Below, piece after piece: positions 1 to 11,410 of a stretch of DNA of 64,000 nt. The position numbers and the translations under genes are program-made. Location: the NCBI GenBank assembly GCA_022818135.1, contig JAFMSR010000014.1, forward strand, positions 36,684,424-36,748,423, in the 5' to 3' direction. The first letter of the stretch is position 1, and each line of letters opens with the position of its first letter. Origin of the DNA: Saxidomus purpurata. Its lineage: Eukaryota > Mollusca > Bivalvia > Venerida > Veneridae. Below the pieces are notes generated by a model. That model was given only the letters and a program-made list of their open reading frames with translations, made no database searches and was not told where the DNA came from.

Positions 1-276
1 GATTATCTAAAAAAGATAATATTGCAGTAATATAGCATCTGGTCTTTAATTCAGTTTTAGAGGCTGGTAGTTTTCCTAATGACCTTTCCAGGGAAGGACC
101 AGTCACAGAAACAAGTCCGTCAACTGAACCACGAACTCGTCCTCGGAGGGGGGTCACTGACGGCAGTAAAAATAATAAAATCTACAGAGACTTATTAGGA
201 GCGCACGATTGAATGATTCATCAGGGTCTTGGTCCATATTGATAAAAAAGAAGCCCAACACAGGTTTGGATGATAC

Positions 277-370
277 CTTTGAGTACCGAAGACTCATTGA
301 CCAGATAGTTGTTCTCTTTTGCTGTCTCAATCTCCACCAGCTGACCACCATACAGCCTGTCACATGTTAC
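277..370 (-). CDS. C-type lectin, exon 3 (mid-CTLD)
   Basis: This exon encodes the middle of a C-type lectin-like domain, a secreted calcium-dependent glycan-binding fold used widely in molluscan innate immunity. Read on the minus strand it gives VTCDRLYGGQLVEIETAKEN and continues NYLVNESSVLK: a conserved Cys followed by the GG-LVEI strand/helix typical of CTLDs. The acceptor is CGAACAG before 370 and the donor is GTATCA after 277. It is 94 nt, entering in phase 0 and leaving in phase 1. That entry phase fits the exon at 849-937, which ends in phase 0. The sugar-binding loop (EPN/QPD and WND) is not in the window, so ligand class cannot be judged. A possible next acceptor (TTTTTTAG) sits at positions 7-8, leaving only six bases of the next exon. 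Confidence 0.8.
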
Positions 371-469
371 CTGTTCGAAACATTTCATTGTAATATTGGT
401 TATTTCAGCTGTCCGTTCTTTTAATTGTTACAGTTCTAAAACTAAATCGACTTCTTGGAGGCTCACACA

Positions 470-592
470 CTGTGTTATTCTATCTTACCTACGTGACTTC
501 GTGACACAGAGTGTTATTCTATTTTACATACGTGACTTTGTGACACACAGTGTTATTTTATCTTATAAACGTGACTTCGTGACAAAATAACT
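470..592. repeat. 39-bp tandem repeat, three copies
   Basis: Three head-to-tail copies share the core cgtgacttcgtgaca, starting near 492, 531 and 570, a strict 39-bp spacing. The array lies in the lectin intron between 370 and 849. The period is a multiple of three, so it leaves a short open frame on the plus strand, but nothing supports coding. Confidence 0.7.
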
Positions 593-848
593 TTTACAAC
601 TATCGTATCGTTGCAAGGAACAAAAGATAATTAAATCATATACGAGCAAACACGACGTTACTGAAATTGGTGTTTAACATTTAAGTTTATTGGTTCAATT
701 TAAATCAGATGTTCATGTCTTAGATGTTAAGACATTGAACGTGTAAGAAAGTGCAGTCAAGACTTTTGCAGAAAAAAGAACTGTAAGACAACGTTGGTCT
801 AATCAGAATATTCTGGTTATCTCTGTTAAAAAGTCATTTATGTCTTAC

Positions 849-937
849 CAATGCATCAACCCAGGTCTCTGTGTCGTGACTGAAATGGTAGCACATGTCA
901 TCATGCCTCATAAATCCATTGGGACACTCGCCATAAA
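849..937 (-). CDS. C-type lectin, exon 2 (CTLD start)
   Basis: The exon encodes the N-terminal start of the mature lectin: YGECPNGFMRHDDMCYHFSH then DTETWVDAL. The CPxGF...CYxFS...TWxDA pattern is the classic opening of a CTLD, with the first disulphide pair visible. The acceptor is TTCACAG before 937 and the donor is GTAAGA after 849. It is 89 nt, begins with two bases that complete a codon from the signal-peptide exon (G plus TT gives Val), and ends in phase 0. Cleavage of the signal peptide is expected just before ECPNG. The intron to the next exon is 478 nt. Confidence 0.85.
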
Positions 938-1538
938 CTGTGAATCGAGTACAAAGTAATTTCGTAAAACCTCTTTTTGCATTCTTTATCTTGATAGTAT
1001 AAAGGTTCGCAATTAGAAACAAGGCTGCACATACCTCGCATATCTTATAGCAAGGGTTATCTTATAAAGTGAATTTCAAAATTTACAGTTTTTCTATCAC
1101 TTTTTAGAAAACATGAACATTTAATTATGGGTATCTTCAACATTACTTTGGTTGTATACATGTACAATACATGTGGAGAAACGTATCGAAGGAGGGTTAC
1201 ACAGTATGTGTTAGGGCCTTAAGCATTTAGGACGAATAACAGTCAAACCATGGCGACAATATAAACCAAAATGATCAGAATATTGGCATTTTGTGTATTA
1301 GTCGCAATTCTGTATTTTTTCTATTAATCATTACAGTCATTGTTATATAACCACAACAAGTGAATTCATAATTTTGCAATTTTACGTATGGCCATGTAGC
1401 AAAACACTTGTTGTCTAATCGTATGAAAAAACTGTCGACATTTTTTTATTGACTGTCTACTTCAGCTTTATCAATAAACTGAAAAAGTCATTCGAAAGAT
1501 GCATGCTAGTTTAAGGAAACTTAGAAATGTATTCTCAC

Positions 1539-1587
1539 CTAAATTGAAACAGAACAATAACACCAGGTGTGTAACACAAAGCCGCAT
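1539..1587 (-). CDS. C-type lectin, exon 1 (signal peptide)
   Basis: The ATG at 1587 opens MRLCVTHLVLLFCFNL, a compact signal peptide with a basic residue followed by a hydrophobic core. The frame runs to a GTGAGA donor, leaving one base (phase 1). This joins exactly to the two-base start of the exon at 849-937, giving ...FCFNLVYGECPNGF, an ideal signal-peptidase region followed by the CTLD. The phase match and 601-nt intron make this start convincing even though the exon is too short to stand out as an ORF. The protein is therefore predicted to be secreted, with the CTLD directly after the leader and no extra N-terminal domain. Confidence 0.8.
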
Positions 1588-2065
1588 GATTTCAGTTTTT
1601 AATATCCATGAAATTTCTTATCGCATAAATTTGGTTATCGGAATAAATATGTCTGCCAGATAACATTGAACACATGCACCAATTTCTCCCCTTTACGAGT
1701 CACATATAAATAGCACGACATTGCTTTTAAAGGAATCTAACGGATCTTAATAAAGCACTTGTCATTTGTTAGGGGATATAACTCATCTGTGATTATATGG
1801 GAGCGTTTAACAATTAGCATTTGCTTTTGTTTGAGCTCCTCTTGTCCCTAAATTCGTCGCTTATCGTTCTATGGTAACCCTGCAAATGTGCTAGAACATT
1901 TCTCAAATATTTAGTTTGAACAAAATTATACAACAGTATTTTGTGTTATTTACTTTCTGGTTTCTAGAATTTGTACTTCAAAAAGCACATGCATACCGAA
2001 GATAATCATAATCATACCACGGAGAAGTAGTGAAATTTAGGGAACGTACGGAACTCGAAATACTT
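1588..2065. promoter_or_regulatory. Upstream region of the C-type lectin
   Basis: This stretch lies immediately upstream of the lectin start codon. An AT-rich tataaata (reading tatttata on the minus strand) near 1705-1712 is about 120 bp upstream of the ATG and could serve as a TATA element. I see no further gene here. The assignment rests on position only. Confidence 0.3.
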
Positions 2066-2572
2066 AGGGTTTCAAATGCATGATGTTATTTCATTTAAAA
2101 CCTTTTTATACGTCACCTAAAAAATAGATTTCTTTAAAAAAGACATAATTTACGTACATTCCCGACAGAGAAGTCAGGATATACTGACAGATACTTCAAT
2201 GCTTTGTAATCGTTATAAAGTGGTGTAAGACCTACATTGTAGGTACATGTATAAAGACTGTATTTTATATGCCTTTGCTGAACACTACCAACAGTTGGTA
2301 AATAGCACTGCCACTAATCTGCTACCGACATAAATTCTTTTTGTATCTGCGAGGAAAATGTGAATTCTTGTTAAACAGTCTTCATACATGTACCTAGGTC
2401 TTACACATCTGTATGACGATTACATGGCAACTAAGTATATGTCAGTATCCTGATTTCTCTGTCGGGAATGCATGTACGTAAATTCTATCTTGTTTCAAAG
2501 AAATCTATTTTTAGGTGAATCTAGTCGTATAAGAAGGTTTGCAGAGAAATAACATCATACATTTGAAAATCA
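2066..2572. mobile_element. 0.5-kb palindromic (foldback/MITE-like) element
   Basis: Left arm about 2066-2254 and right arm about 2382-2572 are reverse complements with moderate divergence. Shared blocks include gaaataacatcat, acctaaaaaatagatttc, tttacgtacattcccgacag, agaagtcaggata and taagacctaca. The loop is about 130 bp. No coding potential is seen, so this looks like a non-autonomous element. Target duplications could not be fixed by eye. Confidence 0.7.
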
Positions 2573-5078
2573 AGCTACAAATCTCAGTATATCGAGCTAC
2601 GCACGGTGTAACAATACGTCCGAAAGGTAGTTAAATATAGTTTATCATAGGTGTATACCGGCGCGAAGGGTTAAAGCCTTAGGAGCAAGGCTTCTGTACT
2701 CTCGCACGGCATATGTATACATCAAGTCGTCTGTTTTTTACAAATATATCTTGACAAGACTCCATAGCCTACAGCCTGATTGTATACCAACCCTGATACT
2801 TTCTTTCCCATTTATTCAACTTGCCCAGTAGGCTTCCCGCAACATGTGAACTTCTTTGGGTCTGTGGGTATAGGTAAGGTCGCAGTCCTCGTTCCTTTCT
2901 TTAAAGGCGTACTGTGCCTCATTTTCATAATTGTATACTTGCTGGATACTTGCTTGCAAACTTAAGATCCCCCTTTTTTTTTTTAAGATACCCGAACTTT
3001 AAATATTAGCGCTCATTTTGAGATCTAATTATCAACAACAGTCTTGAATTGAAGTCGTTGTTTGTGACGTCATTTACTTACAGACGTCCCTACTTTTTGG
3101 GGCAGTACTCAAGTGACCAGACATCGCATCCAAAAATTATAAAACTGACTCACGTCCAGTAAGTAAAATAGACGATGATCATAAATACAATCTGATAGCC
3201 AGTCTTTTTATGGACTCAACGGGAACCACATTTCACCCCATACAGAACAGGGCTTCCCAAAAAATCCCCTTTGGCAGATCAAAAAATATGGTACTTGTTC
3301 AACTTCTTAAGATAAACTCTAATTAGCGCGAAATCGGTGTTGTTTGTGACGTCATTTATTTACGTCATTGCAGACACAAGATGCAACGATCATTATCAGA
3401 GACGTTATTAACGTCGTGGACATACAATATTTTTATGGATCAACGGGAATCACCTTTACAGAACAGAACAGAACAGAACAAACCAGATCAGAATATTATG
3501 TACCTTTATTTATATACACGTGAACAGTTGAATATTACAGTTTATTTAAGCATAACATAGGAACATACTTGAAACAATGGGTTTCGGTTTTAAATCATAA
3601 GTGTGGATAGTGATCACTTTTATATAAATAAATAGACATCGAGATTTCTAAACAAACGAATCTAAGATATAACTATACTAATATTTTTCAATGTCCCTGA
3701 TAGCAAGTTTTCCATAAAATATATCATATTTATTTTTTTTATAATCAATAGTATAAAAAACTATTCTATTATTAATACTCTTTAGTAGATGCACACAGCA
3801 CAATGCACACGAAAAATTTAAATAGAATATGCCTGTGCGATAACGGTACGTGCTATAGTAGGTTATATCCCTGTCTTGTGTAAGGACCGGGTAGGTGCAT
3901 ACTTAGTTTCGATTGGTGAAGAGAGCAGACACGTTGTCAACACGCGGATAAAATACATGAAAAAACCGTGTTAGTTGGTCGACAGATAAAAGCACAAGAT
4001 TTTCGTTGGAATGCAGACACGTACCGGAAGGCATCTGGTAAGTCTAAAATTTCATTATGTATTTATTATAGGCAGTTAGAGCTGCGTGTGAACCCCCATA
4101 AACCTTAGATATAAATTTATGAATTTCAAGCTGAAGAAAACATGGGAATAAATCAATCCATAACAGCATGTAGTAAGACTTATGCCTATTGTGTTTGTCA
4201 AAACACTGCTTGGATATGTACTGTAAACGTTGACTTATTCTTTATTAAACTGTAAAAGATAAATACTAGAGGCCCATCCTTTGGTTGTAACTTCAAGATA
4301 TATGAAAGAGGGTATATTAAATGTCTTATTATAGCTTCCTTTTCCCAAGTACACCGCCCATTTCTTTGCTTGTTTTATATATCATAATCACAATGTATGT
4401 ACATTTTAATTGGTACATGTATGATCTATTTTGTACTTAATTGTCTAACATTTGAAGACATACCGACAACCCGTAAACACCTTGGATGCGTGGTTTTATA
4501 AGCCCCAGACAGTTAGCAAGACATTGATATTTTACAAAGCCTCTTTGGTTGTGAAAGTTTGTAGGATAAATACCAATAAAAAAAAATTTAAAATAAGTAA
4601 TACACGTGTCTGGGCCTCATATCAAACTGAAATTGGACAATGATGTGATACAAAATGTACAGTTACACGGACACAATTTGCTGAGCTTTGCCGTTCTGGT
4701 CACTGCACTTACCCATGTGTATTTAGATTCGTTCAAGTACGGAGTATACTTTTTTTACTCAGAGAAAGTTCTGCTTTTTTTCTGGGAGTTGTTAAGGTTG
4801 GTGTAGAACGTTGTACACAATTTTAATTAGATTAGTGCATTATTTTTAAAGATATTTAAGGTTTATTGGGGTTCACAACTACACTGACATGCATTTAGTG
4901 TAACATACAGTGCATTTAAATTATTCAGTTTGTTGCATGAGCGTATTGGAGCTCTGGCCACGTCGAACAGCATGATATAAAAAATTATGTTTTGTTTTTT
5001 TTCAAAACAAAAAGCATTGTACATCTACAGCATTATTATATACATAGTTTTAATGTAGTTTCAATACGGTATAATATA
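2573..5078. other. Intergenic DNA with a duplicated segment and a possible promoter
   Basis: Two direct, diverged copies (about 3056-3260 and 3335-3480) each carry tttgtgacgtcattta, which contains a perfect TGACGTCA CRE-type octamer, and end in a pentanucleotide run of agaac. Near 3912-4041 there is an ATTGGTG (inverted CCAAT), an AT-rich ggataaaata, and a short ATG frame ending at a GTAAGT donor (MQTRTGRHL). This could be a plus-strand first exon, but no following exon was found. The rest shows nothing recognisable. Confidence 0.3.
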
Positions 5079-5333
5079 CTCAGTTGCAAAAGATAGTGTG
5101 CACTTTCTAATTTTAAATTTTATATTTTAAATATCTCCATTTTGTTAAAACAAATCGGTCTCAAATTTCGAACACTACCTTTATACACCATTTGCTATCG
5201 ATTGAATGTGCTATCAATGCACAAGAAATTTAGCATAAATTGCTCTAAATTTCGATTCCAAACATATATTTTTGTTAAAATTAATTCATAAAATTCACAA
5301 ATGCCTACGTGCACACTTTCTTTTGCAACAGAG
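5079..5333. mobile_element. 255-bp mariner-type MITE
   Basis: The ends are inverted: ctcagttgcaaaagatagtg on the left and the reverse complement of ctctgttgcaaaagaaagtg on the right. The element is flanked by TA on both sides (5077-5078 and 5334-5335). A TA duplication and short terminal inverted repeats are the hallmark of Tc1/mariner non-autonomous elements. A minus-strand open frame across it is incidental. Confidence 0.7.
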
Positions 5334-7060
5334 TATAGATCATAACAGATGGTTGCAAAAAATAAATTATTTACACTAATTAGGTTCCAGGCATTAAAGC
5401 TAGCTCTAGAGCTAATTACCACAAACATAGTAATGATAGTATATACATGTACATTAGAATAAAAATTAAAAAACGCTGCAAAAGGCAATATTTACACTTC
5501 TGAGGCTATAAGCTGCATATTCAATTTACAAGTAACTGCATAGCAAAGGCCTAATCAAAAAGAAAACAACATCATTTATTATCATGATTATCATGTACAT
5601 GTACCTTTTGTATTCATTATACAATAAACTGATAAATCTAAAATGTTATACAATTTCAAAAAGAAAGTTGCCAAATTTGGTGGTGTGGTGCAATTTTTGG
5701 CGGAAAATACATAATTATCAATGTTAGGTATACAATAAATATTGATGCTTGTATTGATAATCAGCTAAAGTCCATGAACAAAACTTACAAGTAGCTTTAA
5801 TTCTACCCAGAAAGATGTTTTACCGGCAGAATGCCCTTTATTTGTACCAAAAACATTCATAACTTTTCTTTTTGAATCGAAAAGTACATGCTAGAAATAT
5901 AGCGCAGTTTTATTTCTCAATGATATTGCAAAAAATAAGAAAGGGTTTCTGACAACTATTTCTCATGACAAAACGACTTGAATACGAAAGAAATGCATAT
6001 GTCAACATTGTTTAAGAGTGTAAAGAACATGGTTCTATCATTATCCTGTCAGTAAATTTATGTTTACTATATCAGTAAATTCAAACAGATCCTGGGACTT
6101 TAATCTTTGTCACTTCCTGCAGTATATATTCAGGATAGTATAGAGTCATCTGTGATAGGGATATAGAGCCTTAAGATATAAGTATATATACATGTTTACA
6201 TATTGCTGTACAAGTTTGTCTATGTCGTAAAGAATATAATAAAAGTTGATAGGCATGGTCAAACACTTGTCATTGTTAATGCTATAGTTCCATTATTTTT
6301 TATTTGAAAAGTTGAGGCTGATCAGTTTGTGACTTATAACGTTAATTTATTTCAAGGATTGGTCGCCTTGTACAGTTTTCATTTTTCACAGTTAAAGGTG
6401 ATTGAATTTACATATGACCGAGTAGAATAGCGATTGGTTCTTTCAACCATTATGAAATTCTCAAACAAATATTCTGATCAATACTTTACTGTTAGGAAAC
6501 CATAATTTATTGTAACATAACTGCACAGTTAAAGTGTAAGTTATATAAATGGTTAAATGAAAACAATAACTGTCAATTAACGTGTCATAACACATGTATA
6601 ACTTATAATAAGCCCGTCAAAAATGTAAGTCTTTCAATTTGAAAAGGCTTTTGATGGCATATACCCCTTTTTTTAAAGGGATAAAAAATATCTTCAGTCA
6701 GGTATTTGCAAAAACCTGAAACATTTCTTCAAAGAGTATTTTCTAAATAATCTAGTAATACTTTGTCTTCTTCGTATGACATACTGACAATAGCTAATGC
6801 CTGCAGACTTACAGTATATTTTATAGTGTAGTAACATGGAATTAATGAGTAATTATTTCATTCACAATGAAAAATGCGAAAAACTACAATTAATGAAAAC
6901 ATACTCTATGAAACAGTTTTTCAAGACATTATCCCTTCTTTTTGTAATTATTTCTAACATATGTATGATCCTGCATATCCACACGAGACAATGCTTCGTA
7001 CGTTTCTTCTATCAATTTCTAGTATGTACAGATTATATATATATATATAGTAATAAAGCT
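5334..7060. other. Intergenic AT-rich DNA, nothing recognised
   Basis: I see no exon, RNA gene or structured repeat in this stretch beyond simple AT-rich runs. Confidence 0.4.
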
Positions 7061-7160
7061 TATTGAACTTGTATGGCGAAATATTATTCGGAACGAGTTG
7101 ATTGGTTGTTCCCGTAAAATCAACGAGCTACAAGCAATATTTCGCCGTACAAGTTCAATA
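7061..7160. repeat. Short perfect-stem inverted repeat
   Basis: tattgaacttgtatggcgaa (extended by atatt) at 7061-7085 is matched by its reverse complement at 7136-7160 with one mismatch, enclosing a 50-bp loop. It is preceded by a (TA)n run at 7034-7049. It may be a small MITE. Confidence 0.6.
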
Positions 7161-8787
7161 TCATTTATATTTAAATGAATAAAATTAACGAACCATACAT
7201 AAATCACGAAATTTGTCAGAAAACTATGTTACTTTATTACCATATCGCGTGTAATCTGCTCATTGTTGTTTACCCGGTGATATCGTTGATATGGCAAGAC
7301 ATTTCAGTTGCTATACTAAAAGACAAGTGCTAGCCTTGTACTCTAGCATAAAATGACTGTTTTTCCCATTTTGCCGATGTTTTAACAGGAGGAAAAGCGT
7401 GTGTTAACGGTGTTATAGCCCGTTTTCATATATGCGAATTACAGAAGCAGTGTAAACAATGGACCTGTCTTAAAGTCTTTCATCAAGCACAGCGTTAAAC
7501 CGGGCATAACGAATTATTGCATGTCGTAGCAGCAAGAGCGTTTCGCTCTTATTTTTGGGGATTTTTTAGTTTATACGAATGTATTTCAGTTCTATTACGA
7601 AAAAAGCTCCGTAGGTTATTGAATCGCTCTCTAATACGCATTCAAGATGTCATCACGCTAGCGATATATTCACTGGGATTTTGCAAATGTTATTTCACGA
7701 AAAAATTTTTTTTAACTTTATATAAATGTATAGATTCCGAATGTGAATAGCAACATTAATCAATGATATCGACATGGGTAAAAGCTTAGACGATTGTTTA
7801 CACAAGTTTATATCTAAATTATATAAAAGAGACACCATTTCAAAATACGGTCGAAAACAAAAATATATTTAAACAAGAGGGCCAAGATGGCCCTATATCG
7901 CTCACCTGTATATCAATTGCCAATAATACAAGGGTCATGATTTTAACATTATTCGTAGAGGTCCACTACATAATGCTTAGAAACATTCCAAATATCTAAG
8001 ATCAGCCTGTGGGTCTTTTGGGTTTTTTTAAAAGATTTCCCTATATAAGCCTATGCGAAATCAAGTGACCCCTCCTCCCTCCCAGTAAGGGTTAATTCTC
8101 AACCGGGGGTCATGATTTGAACATGACCCTCCCGAGAAGGGTTAATTCTCACCCGGGGGTCATGATTTGAACAGTCCTGGTTAAAGGTCCACAAGGCAAT
8201 ACTGCATGCTACATATCTAAGTTATAGGCCTTGTGATTTCAGAAAAGAAGACTTTTTAAGTTTTTCCGATGTAAAATCAAGAGACCCCCGGGATTGGTCA
8301 GTTTAACCCAGGGGTCATGATTTAAACAAACTTGGTAGAGGTCAACTAGGCAATGCTACATGCCAAATATTTCAGCTCTAGGTCCTGTGGTTTCAGAGCA
8401 GAAGATTTTTAAAGTTTTCTTATATAAGCCTATGTAAAACCAAGTGACCAAGGCGGGTCAATTTTGATCCGGGGGTCATAATTTGAACATTCTTGAAAGA
8501 GGTCCACTAGACAATGCTACATGCCAAATATCTAATATGTAGGCCTTGTGGTTTCAGAGAACAAGGTTTTTAAAGTTTTTCCTATATAGCCTATGTAAAA
8601 CCAAGTGACCCCCCGGGCGGGGTCAATTTTGACCAGGGGGTCGACATTTTAACAATCTTGGTAGAGATCCACTAGACAATGCTACATGCTAAATTTCTAA
8701 CCCTTAGGCCTTGTAGTTTCAGAGAAGAAGATTTTAAAAGTTTTTTTTTCTATTTTTATGCCCCCGAAGGGTGGCATATTAAAATCG

Positions 8788-8862
8788 CACCGTCTGTCCG
8801 TCTGTCCGTCTGACCGTCTGTCCGTCCGTCCGTCTGTCCGTCTGTCCGTCCGTCCGTGCGTC
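8788..8862 (+). repeat. (CCGTCTGT)n/(CCGT)n microsatellite
   Basis: An imperfect run of ccgtctgt and ccgtccgt units heads the inserted repeat. The same GGAC/CCGT type of run closes several other repeats in the window (40300, 48180, 54905, 62335). Confidence 0.8.
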
Positions 8863-8869
8863 CCCACTT

Positions 8870-9700
8870 ACAAATTCGTGTCCGGACTGTAACTTTGTCA
8901 TGCATTGAAGGATTTTAAAATAACTTGGCACACATGTCTAGCACATCAAGACGACGTGTCGCGTGCAAGACCCACATCCCTACCTCAAAGGTGAAGGTCA
9001 CACTTGGAGTATGAAGGTTATGGAATCCTCTATATATGCACACATTCGTGTCCGGACTGTAACTTTGTCATGCATTGAAGGATTTTAAAATAACTAGGTA
9101 CACATGTCTAGCACATCAAGACGACGTGTCGCGTGCAAGACCCACGTCCCTAGCTCAAAGGTCAAGGTCATACTTAGAGTTTGAAGGTAATGGATTCCTC
9201 CATATAAGCATATATGCACACATTCGTGTCCGGACTGTAACTTTGTCATGCATTGAAGGATTTTAAAATAACTTGGCACAAATGTCTAGCACATCAAGAC
9301 GACGTGTCGCGTGCAAGACCCACGTCCCTAGCTCAAAGGTCAAGGTCATACTTAGAGTTTGAAGGTAATTGATTCTTCTATATAAGCATACATGCACACA
9401 TTCGTGTCCGGACTGTAACTTTGTCATGCCTTGAAGGATTTTAAAATAATTTGGCACAAATGTCTAGCACATCAAGACGACGTGTCGCGTGCATGACCCA
9501 CATCCCTACCACAAAGGTCAAGGTCACACTTAGAGTTTATAGTAATGGAATCCTGTATATATGCATACATTTGTGTCCGGACTATAACTTTATTATGCTT
9601 TGAAGGATTTTAAAATAACTGTGCACAAATGTCTAGCACATCAAGCGGATGTGTCCAGGCAAGACCCAAGTCCCTACCTCAAAGGTCAAGGTTTAAAGTA
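8870..9700 (+). repeat. 170-178-bp tandem repeat, about five copies
   Basis: The marker ttcgtgtccggactgtaact recurs at 8875, 9045, 9223, 9401 and, diverged, 9571, giving spacings of 170, 178, 178 and 170. Each unit contains gcacatcaagacgacgtgtc and ctcaaaggtcaaggtca. Near-identical short open frames on the minus strand come from this array and are not genes. Confidence 0.8.
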
Positions 9701-10063
9701 ATGGAATACTGTATGCATGATTACTCTGTCATGCATGGAAGGATTTTAAAATTACATAGCACATTTATTGAGCACATGGAGAGGACACAGACTGTGAGGC
9801 ACCTCTTTCGGGGGCATTCGTCACTTGGGAGGGACAGCTCTTGTTTGCTATAGCAACCAGAATTATGCATGGAATGGAATTCTTTGAACAATTTTGGTAG
9901 AGCTTCATGCAAGGAACATCCCTGCATAGTTTCATCAACATTGGCCCAGTGGTTTCAGAGGAGATGTCGTTTGAATAAAAATGTTGACGGACGACGAACG
10001 ACGGACGACGGACAATCATCCATTAGAAAAGCTCACCCTGGCTAAGCCAGGTGAGCTAAAAAA

Positions 10064-10497
10064 ACAAACCTTATAAGACAATGAAAAGAAACAAATTAAT
10101 GTATACAGGCATTTATGATCTATATTGTGGGGATCGAACGTACACAAGTCTTTTATCCCTGGAACGTTACATCTATGCAATGTTGGCACACATGCCTTCA
10201 TCTGAAGACTGTATCATTTACATCGTAAAATTTTGTTTTCAAGCATACAACTCCCATTTCCCCTCTTCTTTCCGTATGATACTGTTGTAAATGTTTAAAC
10301 ATGTACTTTGCTCTCGTATTGTTCATTTTAAAGCACTGTCTCACGGCACTTCGCGCTACGCAAAATTCAGAATATTGAACTGTACTTCCATTGTTATAGA
10401 AAAGGGAGAAAAAACACCGTGTATTATGTTGTTATGACAAAACATTTTGTTTTTTAACATGGTTTTGCAACTTAGATTTTATGGATACAATTAAAGT
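10064..10497. other. Gap downstream of the protease gene
   Basis: This is the region beyond the protease poly(A) signal. No exon or structured repeat was recognised. Confidence 0.4.
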
Positions 10498-10503
10498 TTT
10501 ATT
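10498..10503 (-). terminator. Poly(A) signal of the protease gene
   Basis: AATAAA on the minus strand, 22 nt downstream of the stop codon at 10525-10527. It defines a very short 3' UTR. Confidence 0.65.
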
Positions 10504-10524
10504 GCAATGTTACATTAAATTGAG

Positions 10525-10724
10525 CTACGTCATTTTGTTAACCACGGCTTCATTTTCCCAAACATCTGTTTCCATTTGGGATTCTCCTTCTGTTTTGAAG
10601 TTTGGCTCATCTGTTTCAATTTGGGTTTCTCCTTCTTTTTTGAAGTTTGGCTCATCTGTTTCCATTTGGGTTCCTTCTTCCTTTTTTGAGTCCATGTTTT
10701 CAAAAATGCTTTGCCTTTCTGACA
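10525..10724 (-). CDS. Trypsin-like protease, last exon (acidic repeat tail)
   Basis: The acceptor TTTCTCAG precedes 10724. The first two bases complete a Val codon with the single base left by the Ser exon, and the frame runs 65 codons to TAG at 10525-10527. The peptide starts SERQSIFENMDSKKE and then carries a 14-residue repeat, about 2.7 copies, of the form EG(T/E)QxETDEPNFKx. The tail is acidic and low-complexity and lies outside the protease fold, so it is probably a disordered extension. The repeat is also visible at DNA level as 42-bp units. Two shadow frames on each strand are artefacts of this repetition. Confidence 0.75.
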
Positions 10725-11037
10725 CTGAGAAACATAAAGCAAAAACAATAATTTTGGTAAGAAATACACACAAAGTGTTCCACAAGAAGGCAAAGACCTT
10801 TTTAAAATAGATTATACAACACTTTTAAACCTTAAACCATAATCTATGTTTTTGAAACCATGATTGTTTCGACTATTCCAAAATATTTATTATCACTGGA
10901 ACTGTCCTATAATTGTCAATTATCACAATTATTAATGCTTAAAGGCTTACTGTTAGACTGATATTATCAGTAACTGAGTATAATAGGTCATTGTTCAAAC
11001 TTCTTAATTACCAGTATTTTGGTTTCAAGCAACGTAC

Positions 11038-11410
11038 CTATCCAATGTTCGGATTTTAGAATGTGTGTTATTAAACATCCAACTTCCATTCGAACTGAAG
11101 TCGGGAAACCACGTTCAGAATTGTACTTGTCCCAGTACCAGTTTGGGAGCCCACGAAGTAGCATAGCGACCAAGGCAACTTCTCCATCGGGGGTAATCGA
11201 CACCACTGCTCCACCACTTGCACCAAACTCAAGGTATGTGCTGATGATTAAATTATCTTGCGTTTTAAACATATCGTTATAACATGACAGGACCTCGCTT
11301 TCGTCAAGACCGTATCGCATAATATCGTTTCTGTGCTCCTCTACCCATTTCTTTGCAGTTTGGAATTTGTTATCATCTCTGGAAATTATTTTACATCCTG
11401 GGTCCACTAC
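11038..11410 (-). CDS. Trypsin-like protease, Ser exon
   Basis: This exon carries the nucleophile. It begins VVDPGCKIISRDDNK and includes YLEFGASGGAVVSI, a GxSGG oxyanion-hole/serine motif, followed by a VALVAMLLRG strand. That order (VxDPGC, then GxSGG about 60 residues later, then a hydrophobic strand) is what I know of the Trypsin_2/FAM111-like peptidases rather than of classical secreted trypsins. It is 373 nt, enters in phase 0 and leaves in phase 1 at a GTACGT donor. An alternative acceptor four bases further (TAG before TGG) would break the phase with the upstream exon, so the GTAGTG start is preferred. The substrate is unknown. Confidence 0.8.

Larger units (their letters stand above)
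7873..10063 (+). mobile_element. 2.2-kb dispersed repeat with gctcacc...ggtgagc ends
   Basis: The unit opens with aagagggccaagatggccct and tatcgctcacctg, and closes with a hairpin gctcaccctggctaagccag gtgagc followed by an A-run. Diverged internal units repeat the blocks gggggtcatgatttgaac, ccactagacaatgctacatg and gtttcagagaagaagatttt. A related fragment lies in the opposite orientation near 48650-48963. The middle (8757-9950) looks like a second, inserted repeat that starts tatgcccccgaagggtggca. No intact protein is encoded; short open frames here are by-products of the repeat. Confidence 0.7.

Noticed and set aside
4012..4041. Plus-strand first exon MQTRTGRHL with GTAAGT
   Set aside because: A CCAAT box, a TATA-like word and a donor are present, but no downstream exon was found. 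Kept only as a note in the region entry.
5195..5488. 97-residue minus-strand open frame
   Set aside because: It runs through and out of a TA-flanked MITE, has an AT-driven composition and no domain.
9075..9457. Near-identical short open frames
   Set aside because: They repeat with the 170-178-bp tandem array, so they are repeat-derived.
8870..9700. CRISPR-like spaced repeats
   Set aside because: Units are contiguous 170-178-bp tandem copies without unique spacers, in a eukaryotic genome.
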